A model generated the notes under the pieces. It was not told where the DNA came from and made no database searches. It saw only the letters and a program-made list of their open reading frames with translations. Source: Streptomyces sp. A1277 (GTDB taxonomy: Bacteria; Actinomycetota; Actinomycetes; Streptomycetales; Streptomycetaceae). Taken from it: a DNA stretch of 64,000 nt. Shown here piece after piece: positions 41,896 to 51,677 of the stretch. The DNA lies in the NCBI RefSeq assembly GCF_004795015.1, contig NZ_SSBI01000039.1, positions 1 through 64,000 of the forward strand. Reading direction: 5' to 3'. The position numbers were made by a program, and so were the translations under genes. The stretch's first letter is position 1; every line of letters starts with the position of its first letter.

Positions 41896-42249
41896 TCAGC
41901 GCTCCTCGGTGAGCTGCTCGTCGAGTTCGTCGAAGAGCAGCTCGTCGTGGTCGACCTGCCCGGTCCGGTAGGCGGAGCGCGCGACCAGGTGCGCCGCCAC
42001 CGGTCCGGTCATCAGCTGGAAGAAGCCGATGAGCGCGAGCGTGGCGAGGTCCATGCCGCTGCGCAGCCGCAGCGCCACACCGGCCAGGACGATCAGCATG
42101 CCCAGGGCCTGCGGTTTGGTCGCGGCATGGCTGCGGGAGAGTACGTCCGGCAGCTTCAGCATGCCGATCACGCCGAGCAGGCAGATGGCGGCGCCGATCA
42201 GCACCAGTGCCGCACCCGCCGTGTCGAGGATCTGGAGCCAGACGCTCAT
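41896..42249 (-). CDS. mnhG: Mrp Na+/H+ antiporter subunit G
   Basis: The small membrane subunit of the hetero-oligomeric cation/proton antiporter has 117 residues and three helices, with the family stretch GVIGMLKLPDVLSRSHAATKPQALG. Its acidic tail (DHDELLFDELDEQLTEER) is long. Last gene of the operon; its start overlaps the mnhF stop by 4 nt. Confidence 0.92.
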   Translation of the reverse strand: MSVWLQILDTAGAALVLIGAAICLLGVIGMLKLPDVLSRSHAATKPQALGMLIVLAGVALRLRSGMDLATLALIGFFQLMTGPVAAHLVARSAYRTGQVDHDELLFDELDEQLTEER

Positions 42250-42581
42250 GGCCGCTCCTCGCCGCCGTGCCGGGCCCGCTCCCCGTGCGGGTGGCCCGGC
42301 GGCCGGTCGCGTACGGCGATGAAGCGCGCGATGCCGACCGAACCGGTGAAGCCGAGGAAGGCCAGCACCAGCATGATCGGGAAGTAGAACGGGTCGCGCG
42401 CGAAGGCCGACTTGGCGCCGAGCCCGGCGATGATGAGGGCTGCGCAGACGTCCAGCGCGATGGCCCGGTCCAGCATCGAGGGGCCGCGCCAGATGCGCGC
42501 CAGCAGGGCCGCGCCCGCGACGACGGTCACGACGACCGCTGCGACGAGCAGCACCCGGTCCACGGTCTCCGGCGCGCTCAT
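42246..42581 (-). CDS. mnhF: Mrp antiporter subunit F
   Basis: 111 residues with three helices; RIWRGPSMLDRAIALDVCAA is the conserved MnhF segment. Overlaps both neighbours by 4 nt. The C-terminal RPPGHPHGERARHGGEERP is a basic, cytoplasmic tail. Confidence 0.92.
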   Translation of the reverse strand: MSAPETVDRVLLVAAVVVTVVAGAALLARIWRGPSMLDRAIALDVCAALIIAGLGAKSAFARDPFYFPIMLVLAFLGFTGSVGIARFIAVRDRPPGHPHGERARHGGEERP

Positions 42582-43213
42582 GTGCCCTCCTCCTGGTCTC
42601 CCGGCCGCTCGCCGGTGTGCTGCGGTTCCGGGGGCGGTGCGGCGACCCGCTCGATCTCGTCGCGGGTGCCGAAGGCCCGTACGATCAGCTCCTCCATGCG
42701 CCAGACGGACCGCCTGGCCGCCGCCAGCTCGGTGGGGCGGCCGTCCAGGATGTGCACGAAGACGGTGGCGGTGGCGCGGCGCACCTCGACGACCGATCCG
42801 TCGGGCACGTTGGACACCGCGACGGCGACCGCGGTGAGCATCAGGTCCGAGCGGCAGCGCAGCGGTACGGCGATGACGGCCGCCCGGCGCGGGTGCCGGC
42901 CGTGGATCTGCCGGGTCACCTTCACGCCGGAGGTGTACATGTCGTAGAGCAGATAGCCGCTCAGCCGCAGGATGCCCCAGGGGTGCAGCCGCAGTCCGAG
43001 GTCGACCTTGGGCAGCGGGAAGGCCAGGCAGACGGCCACCGCGACCACGGCCCCGGTGAGCAGGTTGGCCCAGTTCGGGCTGGACCAGAGCAGCACCCAG
43101 ATGACGGTGAGCCAGGCGACGAGCGGGAGGTCGAGCACCCGGCGACGGCCGAAGGCGGCGCTGAAGGGCGGCAGGTCCTTGTTCCGGAAGGAGAAGGTGA
43201 CGAGGCGTCTCAC
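42578..43213 (-). CDS. mnhE: Mrp antiporter subunit E
   Basis: 211 residues from GTG 43213, whose bases overlap the mnhD stop (GTGA); the frame is open further upstream only as shadow. Membrane helices occur near residues 20-60 (LPLVAWLTVIWVLLWSS), followed by a cytoplasmic domain with RCRSDLMLTAVAVAVSNVPDGSVVEV and FVHILDG, the MnhE signature. Confidence 0.9.
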   Translation of the reverse strand: MRRLVTFSFRNKDLPPFSAAFGRRRVLDLPLVAWLTVIWVLLWSSPNWANLLTGAVVAVAVCLAFPLPKVDLGLRLHPWGILRLSGYLLYDMYTSGVKVTRQIHGRHPRRAAVIAVPLRCRSDLMLTAVAVAVSNVPDGSVVEVRRATATVFVHILDGRPTELAAARRSVWRMEELIVRAFGTRDEIERVAAPPPEPQHTGERPGDQEEGT

Positions 43214-44865
43214 CGGCCGAGCACCTCCTCGATGTAGGGGGTACGGGCGAGGAGTTCGGCGGCCGAGCGGTCGGTGTACGAGGTCAGCGGTCCGGCGAAC
43301 ACGGTGAAGGCGAGCCCGAGCGCGACCGCGGCGGCGGTGGCCCAGGTCATCGGGCGGGGCAGCACACTGGTGGTGGTGACGGCGCGGCCGTGCAGGGTCG
43401 CCGCGACCGCGAGCCCGGCCGGCTGGTGGCGCACGCGTACGCCCTCGTCGCCGGTGCCGGGCATCCGGTCGGGGCCCTCGTCGGAGTCGTCGTCGTCGCT
43501 GTCGTCGTCGGACTCCAGGACCGTGCCGGCGGCGGCCTGGCCCGGGGGCGCGGCCCGCCAGAAGGCCAGGTTCCAGACCTTGGCCATGACGTACAGCGTC
43601 AGCAGGCTGGTCGCGGTGGCGCCGATGACCAGGATCCAGGCCCAGACCCCGCCGTCGGCGATGCCCGCGCGCATCAGGCCGAGCTTGCCGATGAAGCCGG
43701 AGAGCGGCGGGATGCCTGCCAGGTTCATCGCGGGGACGAAGAAGAGGACGGCGAGCGCGGGGGCCGCGCGGGCGATGCCGCCGAGGCGGGTCAGTTCGGT
43801 GGTGCCGCCCCGGCGTTCGATCAGCCCGGCGACCAGGAACAGCGTCGTCTGGACGGTGATGTGGTGGACGACGTAGACGATCGCCCCGCCGTACGCCTCC
43901 CGGGTGGCGAGGCCGATCCCGAAGACCATGTAGCCGATGTGGCTGATGAGGGTGAAGGAGAGCAGCCGCTTGAGGTCGGTCTGCGCGACGGCCCCCAGGA
44001 TGCCGACGACCATCGAGGCGAGCGCCGCCGCCATCAGCAGGTCGCCGAGCCGGTTGCCGGGGAAGAGCAGGGTCTCGGTGCGCAGCATGCAGTAGACGCC
44101 GACCTTGGTGAGCAGCCCGGCGAAGACGGCGGTGACCGGGGCGGGAGCGGTCGGGTAGGAGTCGGGGAGCCAGGCGGCGAGCGGGAAGACGGCGGCCTTG
44201 ATGGCGAAGACCGTCAGCAGCATGGCCTGGATCAGCGTCTGGACGCCCAGCGGGAGGTCCGCGAGGCGCCCGGCGAGCTGGGCGAAGTTGGCGGTGCCGG
44301 TCGCCGCGTACGTCATGGCGATGGCGGTGAGGAAGAGCATCGAGGAGAACAGCGAGATGATCACGTAGGTGGAGCCCGCCCGGATGCGGGGCCCCGTGCC
44401 GCCGAGGGTCAGCAGGACGAAGCTGGCGACGAGCATGATCTCGAAGCCGACGTAGAGGTTGACCAGGTCGCCGGCGAGGAAGGTGCACGACACCCCGGCG
44501 ACCAGGATCAGGTAGGCCGGGTGGAAGACCGCTACGGGTGTCTCCTCGTCGCGGTCGGCCATGCCCTGGCCCAGGGAGTAGACGAGGACGCACAGGGTGA
44601 CGGCCGAGGAGATCGTCAGCATGAGGCCGGAGAGCCGGTCCGCGACGAGGGTGATGCCGAGCGGCGGCGCGAAGTCGCCGAGGTGGACGGAGAGCGGGCC
44701 CTCGGTGTCGGCGGCGATCATCAGGGTGACCGAGAGCCCGAGGACGGCGGTGAGCACGGCGACGCTGATGAAGCGCTGGAACCGCTTGAGCCGGGTGCCG
44801 AAGGCGAGGCTCAGCCCGGTGGCGCAGAGCGGGAGCAGCACCGGCAGCGGGACGATCGCGTTCAT
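43210..44865 (-). CDS. mnhD: Mrp antiporter subunit D (NuoN/L-like)
   Basis: The 551-residue, ~14-helix proton-translocating subunit is homologous to complex I NuoL/M/N. Conserved parts are YVGFEIMLVASFVLLTLGG, FAIKAAVFPLAAWLPDSYPTAPAPVTAVFAGLLTKVGVYC (with the key Lys) and LLSFTLISHIGYMVFGIGL. An acidic loop (ESDDDSDDDDSDEGPD) near residue 460 is an unusual insertion between helices. Overlaps both neighbours by 4 nt. Confidence 0.93.
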   Translation of the reverse strand: MNAIVPLPVLLPLCATGLSLAFGTRLKRFQRFISVAVLTAVLGLSVTLMIAADTEGPLSVHLGDFAPPLGITLVADRLSGLMLTISSAVTLCVLVYSLGQGMADRDEETPVAVFHPAYLILVAGVSCTFLAGDLVNLYVGFEIMLVASFVLLTLGGTGPRIRAGSTYVIISLFSSMLFLTAIAMTYAATGTANFAQLAGRLADLPLGVQTLIQAMLLTVFAIKAAVFPLAAWLPDSYPTAPAPVTAVFAGLLTKVGVYCMLRTETLLFPGNRLGDLLMAAALASMVVGILGAVAQTDLKRLLSFTLISHIGYMVFGIGLATREAYGGAIVYVVHHITVQTTLFLVAGLIERRGGTTELTRLGGIARAAPALAVLFFVPAMNLAGIPPLSGFIGKLGLMRAGIADGGVWAWILVIGATATSLLTLYVMAKVWNLAFWRAAPPGQAAAGTVLESDDDSDDDDSDEGPDRMPGTGDEGVRVRHQPAGLAVAATLHGRAVTTTSVLPRPMTWATAAAVALGLAFTVFAGPLTSYTDRSAAELLARTPYIEEVLGR

Positions 44866-45545
44866 CCGGTGCCTCCTGGGCTCTCGGAGTCGGGGTCTCC
44901 GGGGTTCTCGGAACCGGGGTCACCCGGGCTGCCGGCACCGGGGTCTGCCGCGTTCTCAGTGTCGGGCGCCGGGCCCTCGTCCCGTTCGGCGTAGTCCTCC
45001 GGGTCCGCGCCGAGGACGTCGTGCCACAGGTCGCCGGTGGCGTCGCGGCCCCTGGCCTGGAGGGCGCGGTCGGCGCGCAGCCGGGCCCGCAGCCTGCGGC
45101 GGTCCTCGCGGTAGCGGCGGCGGGTCTCGGCCGAGCGGTCGCCGTCGGCCCGGAAGCGCTCGCGCAGTTCGTCGCGCTCCCCCAGCACCTCGGCGCGCAG
45201 CACGATGCGCCGGTCCTCCAGGTCGTCGTGGACCTCGTCGGTGCCGGTGAGCTGGTGGGCGCGGTAGGCCATGGCGAGGAGGAACGCGGTGGTGGCGAGG
45301 GTGATGACGATCGCGGTGAGGGCGATGGCCTGGGGCAGGGGGTCGGTGACCCGGGCGAGGTCGACGCCGTAGAGCAGCGGTTCGCGTCCGGCCGACCCGG
45401 TGGCGGACAGGATGAGCAGGTTGATGCCGTTGCCCGCGATGACCGCGCCGAGCAGGATGCGGGTGAGGGGCCGGGTGAGCATGAGGATGCCGCCGACCGC
45501 GCACAGGACCGCGGCGGTGGCGAGGAGCGAGGCGCTGACGGTCAT
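44862..45545 (-). CDS. mnhC: Mrp antiporter subunit C with a charged C-terminal extension
   Basis: The first ~110 residues are a normal MnhC/NuoK-like three-helix protein (GGILMLTRPLTRILLGAVI, NGINLLILSATG, DPLPQAIALTAIVI). The usual protein ends there. The remaining ~115 residues (RREDRRRLRARLRADRALQ, then Asp/Pro/Gly repeats such as PGSENPGDPDSESPGG) form a highly charged, low-complexity cytoplasmic tail. Overlaps neighbours by 4 nt. Confidence 0.9.
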   Translation of the reverse strand: MTVSASLLATAAVLCAVGGILMLTRPLTRILLGAVIAGNGINLLILSATGSAGREPLLYGVDLARVTDPLPQAIALTAIVITLATTAFLLAMAYRAHQLTGTDEVHDDLEDRRIVLRAEVLGERDELRERFRADGDRSAETRRRYREDRRRLRARLRADRALQARGRDATGDLWHDVLGADPEDYAERDEGPAPDTENAADPGAGSPGDPGSENPGDPDSESPGGTG

Positions 45546-48457
45546 GGGGTGGCCTCCCCCGTCCCGTGCTCGGGTCCGGCGGCGCGGCCCGCGGCCTTCT
45601 CGGCGGCCGCCCGCTCGATCTGGCGGTCGATCTTCGCGCCGAGGGCCCGCACGATGTCGAGGACGACGCCCAGGACCAGCAGATAGACCCCGCAGTCGAA
45701 GATCACCGGCGTACCGAACTCGTAGTCGCCGATCAGCGGCAGGTGGCCGTGGTGGGTCCAGGCGTGCAGGACCGTTCCGTCAGTGAGGCCGAGCAGGGCC
45801 ACCCCGGTGGAGAGGAAGAGGCCGAGGCCGGTGAACAGGCCGGGTTGCAGGGGCGCGGCCTCGGCGAGTTCGAAGCGGCCGCCGGCCAGGTACCGGGTGA
45901 TCAGGGCGAGGCCCGCGACCAGGCCGCCGACGAAACCGCCGCCGGGCATGTTCTCGGCGCAGAACAGCAGGTACACCGAGAGCACCAGGACCGGGTGGAA
46001 CAGCAGCCGCGTCACCACCTCGAAGACGACCGACCGGTGCTCGGGTGCGAGGGTGCCGCCGGCCGCCAGCCAGCCGCGTTCGGGCGCCCCCTCGTCGCCC
46101 CGGGGCACCCCGGTCAGCGGGGCGGCGGTCACCGACCAGGCGGTGCGCCCCCGTACCTCCTGGGGCGCCGCCGTTCCCTCGGCGCGGCGGTGCAGGTAGA
46201 TGAGGCTGGTCACGCCGATCGCGGCGGCGGCGAGGACGGCTGACTCGCCCATCGTGTCCCAGGCGCGCAGGTCGACCAGGATCGTGGCGACCACGTCCTT
46301 GAGGCCGTGGTGCGCGGTCTCCTCGACCATGGCGGCGCCCGCCGGGGGCGCGGTGCGCGCGGCGCCCGCGACCCAGACGACCACGCCGAGGGTCGCGGCG
46401 GCGGCGAGGGCAACCGGGATGCGCACGGCCCGCCGCCAGGAGCTGACCGATTCCTGGAAGTGCACCGGCATCCGCCGCAGCACCAGCACGAAGACGATCA
46501 TGGACACGGTCTCCACGCAGAACTGGGTGAGCGCGAGGTCCGGGCCGCCCTGGACGACGAACAGCAGCGCGGTGCCGTATCCGGTGAGTCCGGCCAGCAC
46601 CACGGCCTTCATGCGCCGTCTGACGGTCAGGCAGAGCAGGGCCGCCGCGCAGGTCAGCACCGCGACGGCGCCCTGCAGCGGTACGTCCCAGAGCCGGGGG
46701 GCCCTCGCGCCGTGCCAGGGGCGGTCGGCGACGAGCACGGCGAGCTGTCCTGCGAGCATCACCAGCAGGGTGGTGGCGAGGTACACGGAGAGCGAGCCGC
46801 GCTGGACGAAGCCGGTGACCTGGAGGGAGAGGCGTTCCAGGCCCAGGAGCACATGGCCGAAGACGCTGTCGGCGGTGGGCCAGGCGATGCGCCGGGAGAG
46901 CCGGGTGACCGTGTCGCGTCCGGCGAAGAGGAGCGCGCCGCCGGCCACGGCGACGGCCGAGAGCAGCAGGGCGGTGCCCCAGCCGTGCCAGAGCGCGAGG
47001 TGGTAGGGGTGGTGGGAGGCGGGGAAGGCGTCGGCGTAGGCGCTCAGCAGCCGGTCGGTCCAGCCGGCGCCGGCCCCGAGCACCAGCCCGCACAGGGCGA
47101 GCACGGCGGGCGGGGCGAGGAAGGCCGGGCCGATCCGGTGGACCGGGGTGTCGGGCACGCCCGGCTTGCGCAGGAAGCCGCCCCAGACGAACCGGACGGT
47201 GTACGCGACGGTCAGCATCGACCCCACCACCGCGACGCCCAGCGCCCAGCGGTCCGCCGCGTCGCCGTGCAGCAGCGCCTCGAACGCCGCCTCCTTCGCG
47301 GCGAAGCCGAGCAGCGGGGGCAGCGCGGCCATGGAGGCGGCGGCGAGCACGGCGACGGCGCAGACGTGCGGCAGCGCGCGTCCGACGCCGGAGAGTCTGC
47401 GCAGGTCGCGGGTGCCGGCCGCGTGGTCGACGATGCCGGTGACGAGGAAGAGCGGGGCCTTGAACAGGGCGTGCCCGAGGATCATCGCGGCGGCGGCCAG
47501 CGCGAGGTCGCGGTTGCCGATGCCGGCGAGCAGGGTGAGGAAGCCGAGCTGGCTGACGGTTCCGTAGGCGAGGACGATCTTCAGGTCGTTCAGCCGCAGC
47601 GCCCGCCAGCCGCCCAGCAGCATCGTCGCGCCGCCGAGGACCATCACGACGGGCCGCCAGGCGGGCACGTCGGCGAAGCCGGGGGCGAGCCGGGCGACCA
47701 GGTAGACACCGGCCTTCACCATGGCGGCGGCGTGCAGATAGGCGCTGACGGGGGTGGGGGCCGCCATGGCGTTGGGGAGCCAGAGGCTGAACGGCCAGAC
47801 CGCCGACTTGGACAGCGCCCCGCACAGGATCAGCAGGACGGCGGCCTCGACGGCGGCGCCGGCCGGGGGCGGGTCGGCCAGGATCGCGGAGATCCGGTAG
47901 GTACCGGCCTCCTGACCGACGATCAGGAAGCCGATCAGCATGGCGAGCCCGCCGAGTGTGGTGACGGTCAGCGCCTGGAGGGCGGAGCGGCGGCTGTGCC
48001 GCTGCTCGCTGTCGTACCCGATGAGCAGGTACGAGAAGACGGTGGTCAGCTCCCAGAAGACGTAGAGCGAGATCAGGTCGTCGCTGAGGACGAGGGCGAG
48101 CATGGCCCCGGCGAAGGCGAGCAGGTTCCCGGCGAATCCGGCCAGCCGCGGGGTGTCGTCGCTGAAGTAGGAGGCGCAGTAGAGCAGGACGAGCGTGCCG
48201 ACGCCGGCCGCGAGCAGCACCATCAGTTCGGCGAGGGCGTCCAGGCGCAGGTCCACGGAGACCCCGTAGTCGGGCATCCACGCCCACGACCAGGTGACCG
48301 AGGCGCCGGACGCGGCCGTGTCCCACTGGGTGAAGGCCCAGCAGGTGGTGGCGGCGGGCGGCAGCGCGAGGACGAGGAAGGCGCGCGTCCCCAGCCATCG
48401 CACCAGCGGACGCGCGCAGGCCGCGAGGAGGAAGTGGCTGACGATGAGCGCGGTCAT
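45542..48457 (-). CDS. mnhA: Mrp antiporter subunit A fused to subunit B
   Basis: This 971-residue, ~21-helix subunit heads the operon. The NuoL-like core has LYVFWELTTVFSYLLIGYDSE, LSKSAVWPFSLWLPNAMAAPTPVSAYLHAAAMVKAGVYL and FKAPLFLVTGIVDHAAGTRDL. The MnhA-specific part includes GGPDLALTQFCVETVSMIVFVL. The last ~150 residues are an MnhB domain (EVVTRLLFHPVLVLSVYLLF, ENMPGGGFVGGLVAGLALI, GTPVIFDCGVYLLVLGVV). The fusion explains why no separate mnhB occurs before mnhC. The complex exchanges Na+ for H+ in pH and salt homeostasis. Confidence 0.93.
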   Translation of the reverse strand: MTALIVSHFLLAACARPLVRWLGTRAFLVLALPPAATTCWAFTQWDTAASGASVTWSWAWMPDYGVSVDLRLDALAELMVLLAAGVGTLVLLYCASYFSDDTPRLAGFAGNLLAFAGAMLALVLSDDLISLYVFWELTTVFSYLLIGYDSEQRHSRRSALQALTVTTLGGLAMLIGFLIVGQEAGTYRISAILADPPPAGAAVEAAVLLILCGALSKSAVWPFSLWLPNAMAAPTPVSAYLHAAAMVKAGVYLVARLAPGFADVPAWRPVVMVLGGATMLLGGWRALRLNDLKIVLAYGTVSQLGFLTLLAGIGNRDLALAAAAMILGHALFKAPLFLVTGIVDHAAGTRDLRRLSGVGRALPHVCAVAVLAAASMAALPPLLGFAAKEAAFEALLHGDAADRWALGVAVVGSMLTVAYTVRFVWGGFLRKPGVPDTPVHRIGPAFLAPPAVLALCGLVLGAGAGWTDRLLSAYADAFPASHHPYHLALWHGWGTALLLSAVAVAGGALLFAGRDTVTRLSRRIAWPTADSVFGHVLLGLERLSLQVTGFVQRGSLSVYLATTLLVMLAGQLAVLVADRPWHGARAPRLWDVPLQGAVAVLTCAAALLCLTVRRRMKAVVLAGLTGYGTALLFVVQGGPDLALTQFCVETVSMIVFVLVLRRMPVHFQESVSSWRRAVRIPVALAAAATLGVVVWVAGAARTAPPAGAAMVEETAHHGLKDVVATILVDLRAWDTMGESAVLAAAAIGVTSLIYLHRRAEGTAAPQEVRGRTAWSVTAAPLTGVPRGDEGAPERGWLAAGGTLAPEHRSVVFEVVTRLLFHPVLVLSVYLLFCAENMPGGGFVGGLVAGLALITRYLAGGRFELAEAAPLQPGLFTGLGLFLSTGVALLGLTDGTVLHAWTHHGHLPLIGDYEFGTPVIFDCGVYLLVLGVVLDIVRALGAKIDRQIERAAAEKAAGRAAGPEHGTGEATP

Positions 48458-48827
48458 GCGGCAGGGAGGCGGGGCGCGGCGGCGGGTGGCAGGGTGCGCG
48501 GGACTACAGAGCGGACAAGGAGCACTAAATACAGATATATCCCCGGGCCCGCTTCACCCGTACGGCGCGCCGCACCCCGGGCGGCCCGCTGGATCGGTTG
48601 CGGTGGCCGGCGGGGCGGTCGCTCGGCGCACCGCATGTGCGGCAGCGAAGGGTCACGGAGTCACACGCTCGGCGGATGCGCGCATGCGTGATGATGGTGT
48701 GCTCGACCGGTGTTGCACATGTGAGCCCACTTTCATTCCCTTTTTGCACTGTGACTAATATCTATCCGTCCTAGTTCTCAATGGATTTGACCAGTCGTAA
48801 GGCTGGCACCACGTCAAGGAGCATGCC
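48458..48827. other. Divergent intergenic region between mrp and the conservon, 370 bp
   Basis: Two AT-rich islands stand out: ACTAAATACAGATATATCC (48525-48543), likely the mrp promoter on the minus strand, and TTTTTGCACTGTGACTAATA (48741-48760), likely serving the conservon. Neither gives a clean -35/-10 pair. A perfect CCGCATGTGCGG palindrome lies at 48630-48641. No gene is visible. Confidence 0.45.
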
Positions 48828-48839
48828 CTGCGCACGCGC

Positions 48840-51677
48840 GTGTCACGGCGGAGCAGCTCGACCACCATGTCACTGAGGACGGCCCTGCTCGTACTGGCCG
48901 TCGTCCCCGGTGTAGCCCTGGCCGCCCTCTGGGCCGTCACCAGTGGTCAGACTCTGCTCGACTTCCAGAAGCAGGCAGCCCAGGGGCAGTTGGCCCAGAA
49001 GGCCGGCCAGCCGTCCAACATCGTGTACTACAACCTGCAGGAGGAGCGGCGGCTCAGCGCCGAGGCGCTGGCCCGCGGCGGGGGTGCCACCGACGCGCTG
49101 CGCAAGCAGCGCAAGCTGACCGACGACGCGATCGCCGGCTTCCAGTCCCTCTCCGACATCGCCACCGACGACGCCCCCGGCGAGGTGCGGGACGCGGTCG
49201 GTGAGGCCCGTTCGGCGATCACCCAACTCCCGGCGCAGCGCACCCTCGTCGACGAGGGCGACAACGACCAGCAGAAGGCCGTGTACGGCTACTACACGGA
49301 CCTGATCGCCGTGGACCTGAAGCTCTTCACCGCGCTCAGCCATGTGGACAACGGCCGGGTCACCACGGTCTCGCAGCCGCTGGTCGACCTCTTCTGGGCG
49401 AAGGAGATGATCTCGCGCTCGGATGCCCTGCTCGCCCGCGGATGGGCCGGCGGCAAGCTGAGCACCGCGGATCTCCAGGAGGTCCGGCAGGCGGTCTCCG
49501 CCCAGTCCTTCCAGTACTCGACCCAGATCGTCCCCTACCTTCCGGCGGACGAGAAGGCCAGGTGGCAGGAGGTCTTCGACAGCTCCGCCTGGAAGGCCAA
49601 GACCCGGGTGGAGACCCAGGTGCTGCGGCCGGCCGCCCCGGACGCCGGCTTCGTCCCCCTCGGCGCGAAGGAGGCGGACTGGCGCGCAGCGATGGACGAG
49701 GTCACGCCCCAGCTGGTGAAGCTGATGGAGCAGCGCACCGACGGGGTGGTCGCGGAGGGCAAGGACAGTGTCGTCTCGCTGCTGATCAAGGTCGTCGTCA
49801 CCACGGTCGTCGGCCTCGCCGCCGTCATCGCGGTCATCTGGTTCACCTGGCGTCTCTCCCGCAATCTGCGCCGCCGGATCAGCCGGCTCCAGGAGCGGGC
49901 CGAGGAGCTGGAGCGAGCGCTGCCCGACGTCGTCGAGCGGCTCGGCAGGGGCGAACGCATCGACGTCGAGGCCGAAGCCCGAGCCATCGGGCAGGAAGGC
50001 GGGAGCGGTACGTCGGACGAGCTGGCCCAGCTCGGCAACGCGCTCGACCTGGCCCGCACCAGCGCCCTGCGGGCGGCCGTCGACCAGGCCGACCAGCACC
50101 GCGGCTTCGAGCGGCTGCTGCAACGCATCGCGCGACGCACGCAGCAGCTGATCGGCCAGCAGCTGAAGAAGCTGGACGAGCTGGAGCGCAAGCACGAGGA
50201 CCCCGAGGTGCTGGACGGCCTCTTCGACCTCGACCACCTCACCGCCAGGCTCCGGCGCTACGAGGAGAACCTCGTGATCCTCGCGGGCGGCTCCCCGCAC
50301 CGGCGCTGGCGCAAGCCCGTACCGCTGCTGGACGTCATGCGGTCCGCCCAGGGCGAGGTGCAGGACTACCGGCGCGTGGTGCTGGACCTGGACGGCTCCC
50401 CGTGGCTCGCCGAGCGGGCCGTGGGACCGGTCTCCCACGTGCTGGCTGAGCTGATCGAGAACGCCCTCACCTTCTCCGGGCCGCCCAGCCCCGTCGAGGT
50501 CAGGGCGGCCCGGGTGAGCCGGGGCCTGGCCATCGAGGTCGAGGACCGCGGGCTCGGCATGGAGGAGGACCAGCTCGCCGCGGCCAACGAGCTGATGAGC
50601 CGGCCGCCCCGGATGGACGTGCTGGCGCACGCCGACGACATCCGGCTGGGCCTCTACGTGATCGCGCGCCTCGCCGGCCAGTACGGCCTGCGGGTGGAGT
50701 TCCGCAACTCGGCCTTCGGCGGAACCCGGGTCGTCGTGCTCGTCCCCGACGCGCTCACCGTCCCCGGTCCGCACTCCGGCCCGGTGGCCGTCCCGTCCCC
50801 CGGGGCCGAGGACACCGCCCCGGCCCCCGCCCCGCTCCGCGACACCGAAGCCCTGCCCAGCCGGGGCCGCGGCCAGGCCCTCGCCGGGGTCACGGCCCTG
50901 CACGCGCCGCGCGCGCCGTTCGAGACCGCCGGCCCGCCTCACGCAGCGGCAGAGGAGCCCTCCCACGACCGGCAGGAGCAGACGCCGCCGGCCCCCGTCG
51001 ACCATCCGTTCGGCGACCTGGAGCACCAGGACCCGTCCTACGCCGGTGCGTACGGCCACACCGCGGCCGACTCCCCGTACGACGGGACGGACGGCCGCGC
51101 GTACGGCCACCAGGACGACAGCGGGTACGGCGTCGGCCACCAGGACACGTACGACGGCACCGCTTACGGCTCCCACGCCGACGCGTACGCGGACGCCGAG
51201 CAGCCGTACATGACGGCCGAGGGCCAGTACCCGGTGCCGCACCAGCCGTATCCGGAGTCCGAAGATCCGTTCGCGGCTCCCCAGCGGCCCTACCCGGGCA
51301 CGTATGTGACGGGCACCTCGGACGCGGCCGGCTTCCCGCTGCCCGGGCCCCGGCAGCCGGAACCGGCCACCGGACAGGCCGGCCCGCCGCCGGCCGAACC
51401 CGACCGCCCGGTTCCGCCCGCCGGTGAGCCCCCGCTGCCGCGCCGGGTCCGCCAGGCCAGCCTCGCGGACGAACTGCGGATCGCCCCGGCCGCCCCGGCC
51501 GGCGCGGCCCCACCGTCGAGCCGCTCCGAAAACCCGCCGCCCCGCGCGGCCCCCCACCGCGCCGGTGCCGCCATCGGGGCATTCCAGCGCCGGTCCCGCG
51601 CCGCGCGCGCGACCGACGAGCCGCCGAAGCAGCCCGATCCCTCCGCCCCCCTCTTCACGAGAGAAGAACGGACATGA
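48840..51677 (+). CDS. cvnA: Conservon sensor histidine-kinase-like protein CvnA
   Basis: This membrane sensor starts the four-gene 'conservon' unit of streptomycetes. Helices near residues 12-32 and 310-332 flank an extracellular nitrate/nitrite-sensor-like (NIT) helical domain. A HAMP-like coil follows, then DLDHLTARLRRYEENLVILAGG (the kinase-like dimer region) and a HATPase core (HVLAELIENALTFS, VEDRGLGMEEDQL, GLYVIARLAGQYGLRVEF). Residues 640-945 are disordered and Tyr/Gly/Pro-rich. The listed GTG 48840 is 18 bases from AAGGAG; an in-frame CTG at 48828 is six bases from it and may be the true start. The stop overlaps cvnB. Confidence 0.92.
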   Translation: MSRRSSSTTMSLRTALLVLAVVPGVALAALWAVTSGQTLLDFQKQAAQGQLAQKAGQPSNIVYYNLQEERRLSAEALARGGGATDALRKQRKLTDDAIAGFQSLSDIATDDAPGEVRDAVGEARSAITQLPAQRTLVDEGDNDQQKAVYGYYTDLIAVDLKLFTALSHVDNGRVTTVSQPLVDLFWAKEMISRSDALLARGWAGGKLSTADLQEVRQAVSAQSFQYSTQIVPYLPADEKARWQEVFDSSAWKAKTRVETQVLRPAAPDAGFVPLGAKEADWRAAMDEVTPQLVKLMEQRTDGVVAEGKDSVVSLLIKVVVTTVVGLAAVIAVIWFTWRLSRNLRRRISRLQERAEELERALPDVVERLGRGERIDVEAEARAIGQEGGSGTSDELAQLGNALDLARTSALRAAVDQADQHRGFERLLQRIARRTQQLIGQQLKKLDELERKHEDPEVLDGLFDLDHLTARLRRYEENLVILAGGSPHRRWRKPVPLLDVMRSAQGEVQDYRRVVLDLDGSPWLAERAVGPVSHVLAELIENALTFSGPPSPVEVRAARVSRGLAIEVEDRGLGMEEDQLAAANELMSRPPRMDVLAHADDIRLGLYVIARLAGQYGLRVEFRNSAFGGTRVVVLVPDALTVPGPHSGPVAVPSPGAEDTAPAPAPLRDTEALPSRGRGQALAGVTALHAPRAPFETAGPPHAAAEEPSHDRQEQTPPAPVDHPFGDLEHQDPSYAGAYGHTAADSPYDGTDGRAYGHQDDSGYGVGHQDTYDGTAYGSHADAYADAEQPYMTAEGQYPVPHQPYPESEDPFAAPQRPYPGTYVTGTSDAAGFPLPGPRQPEPATGQAGPPPAEPDRPVPPAGEPPLPRRVRQASLADELRIAPAAPAGAAPPSSRSENPPPRAAPHRAGAAIGAFQRRSRAARATDEPPKQPDPSAPLFTREERT

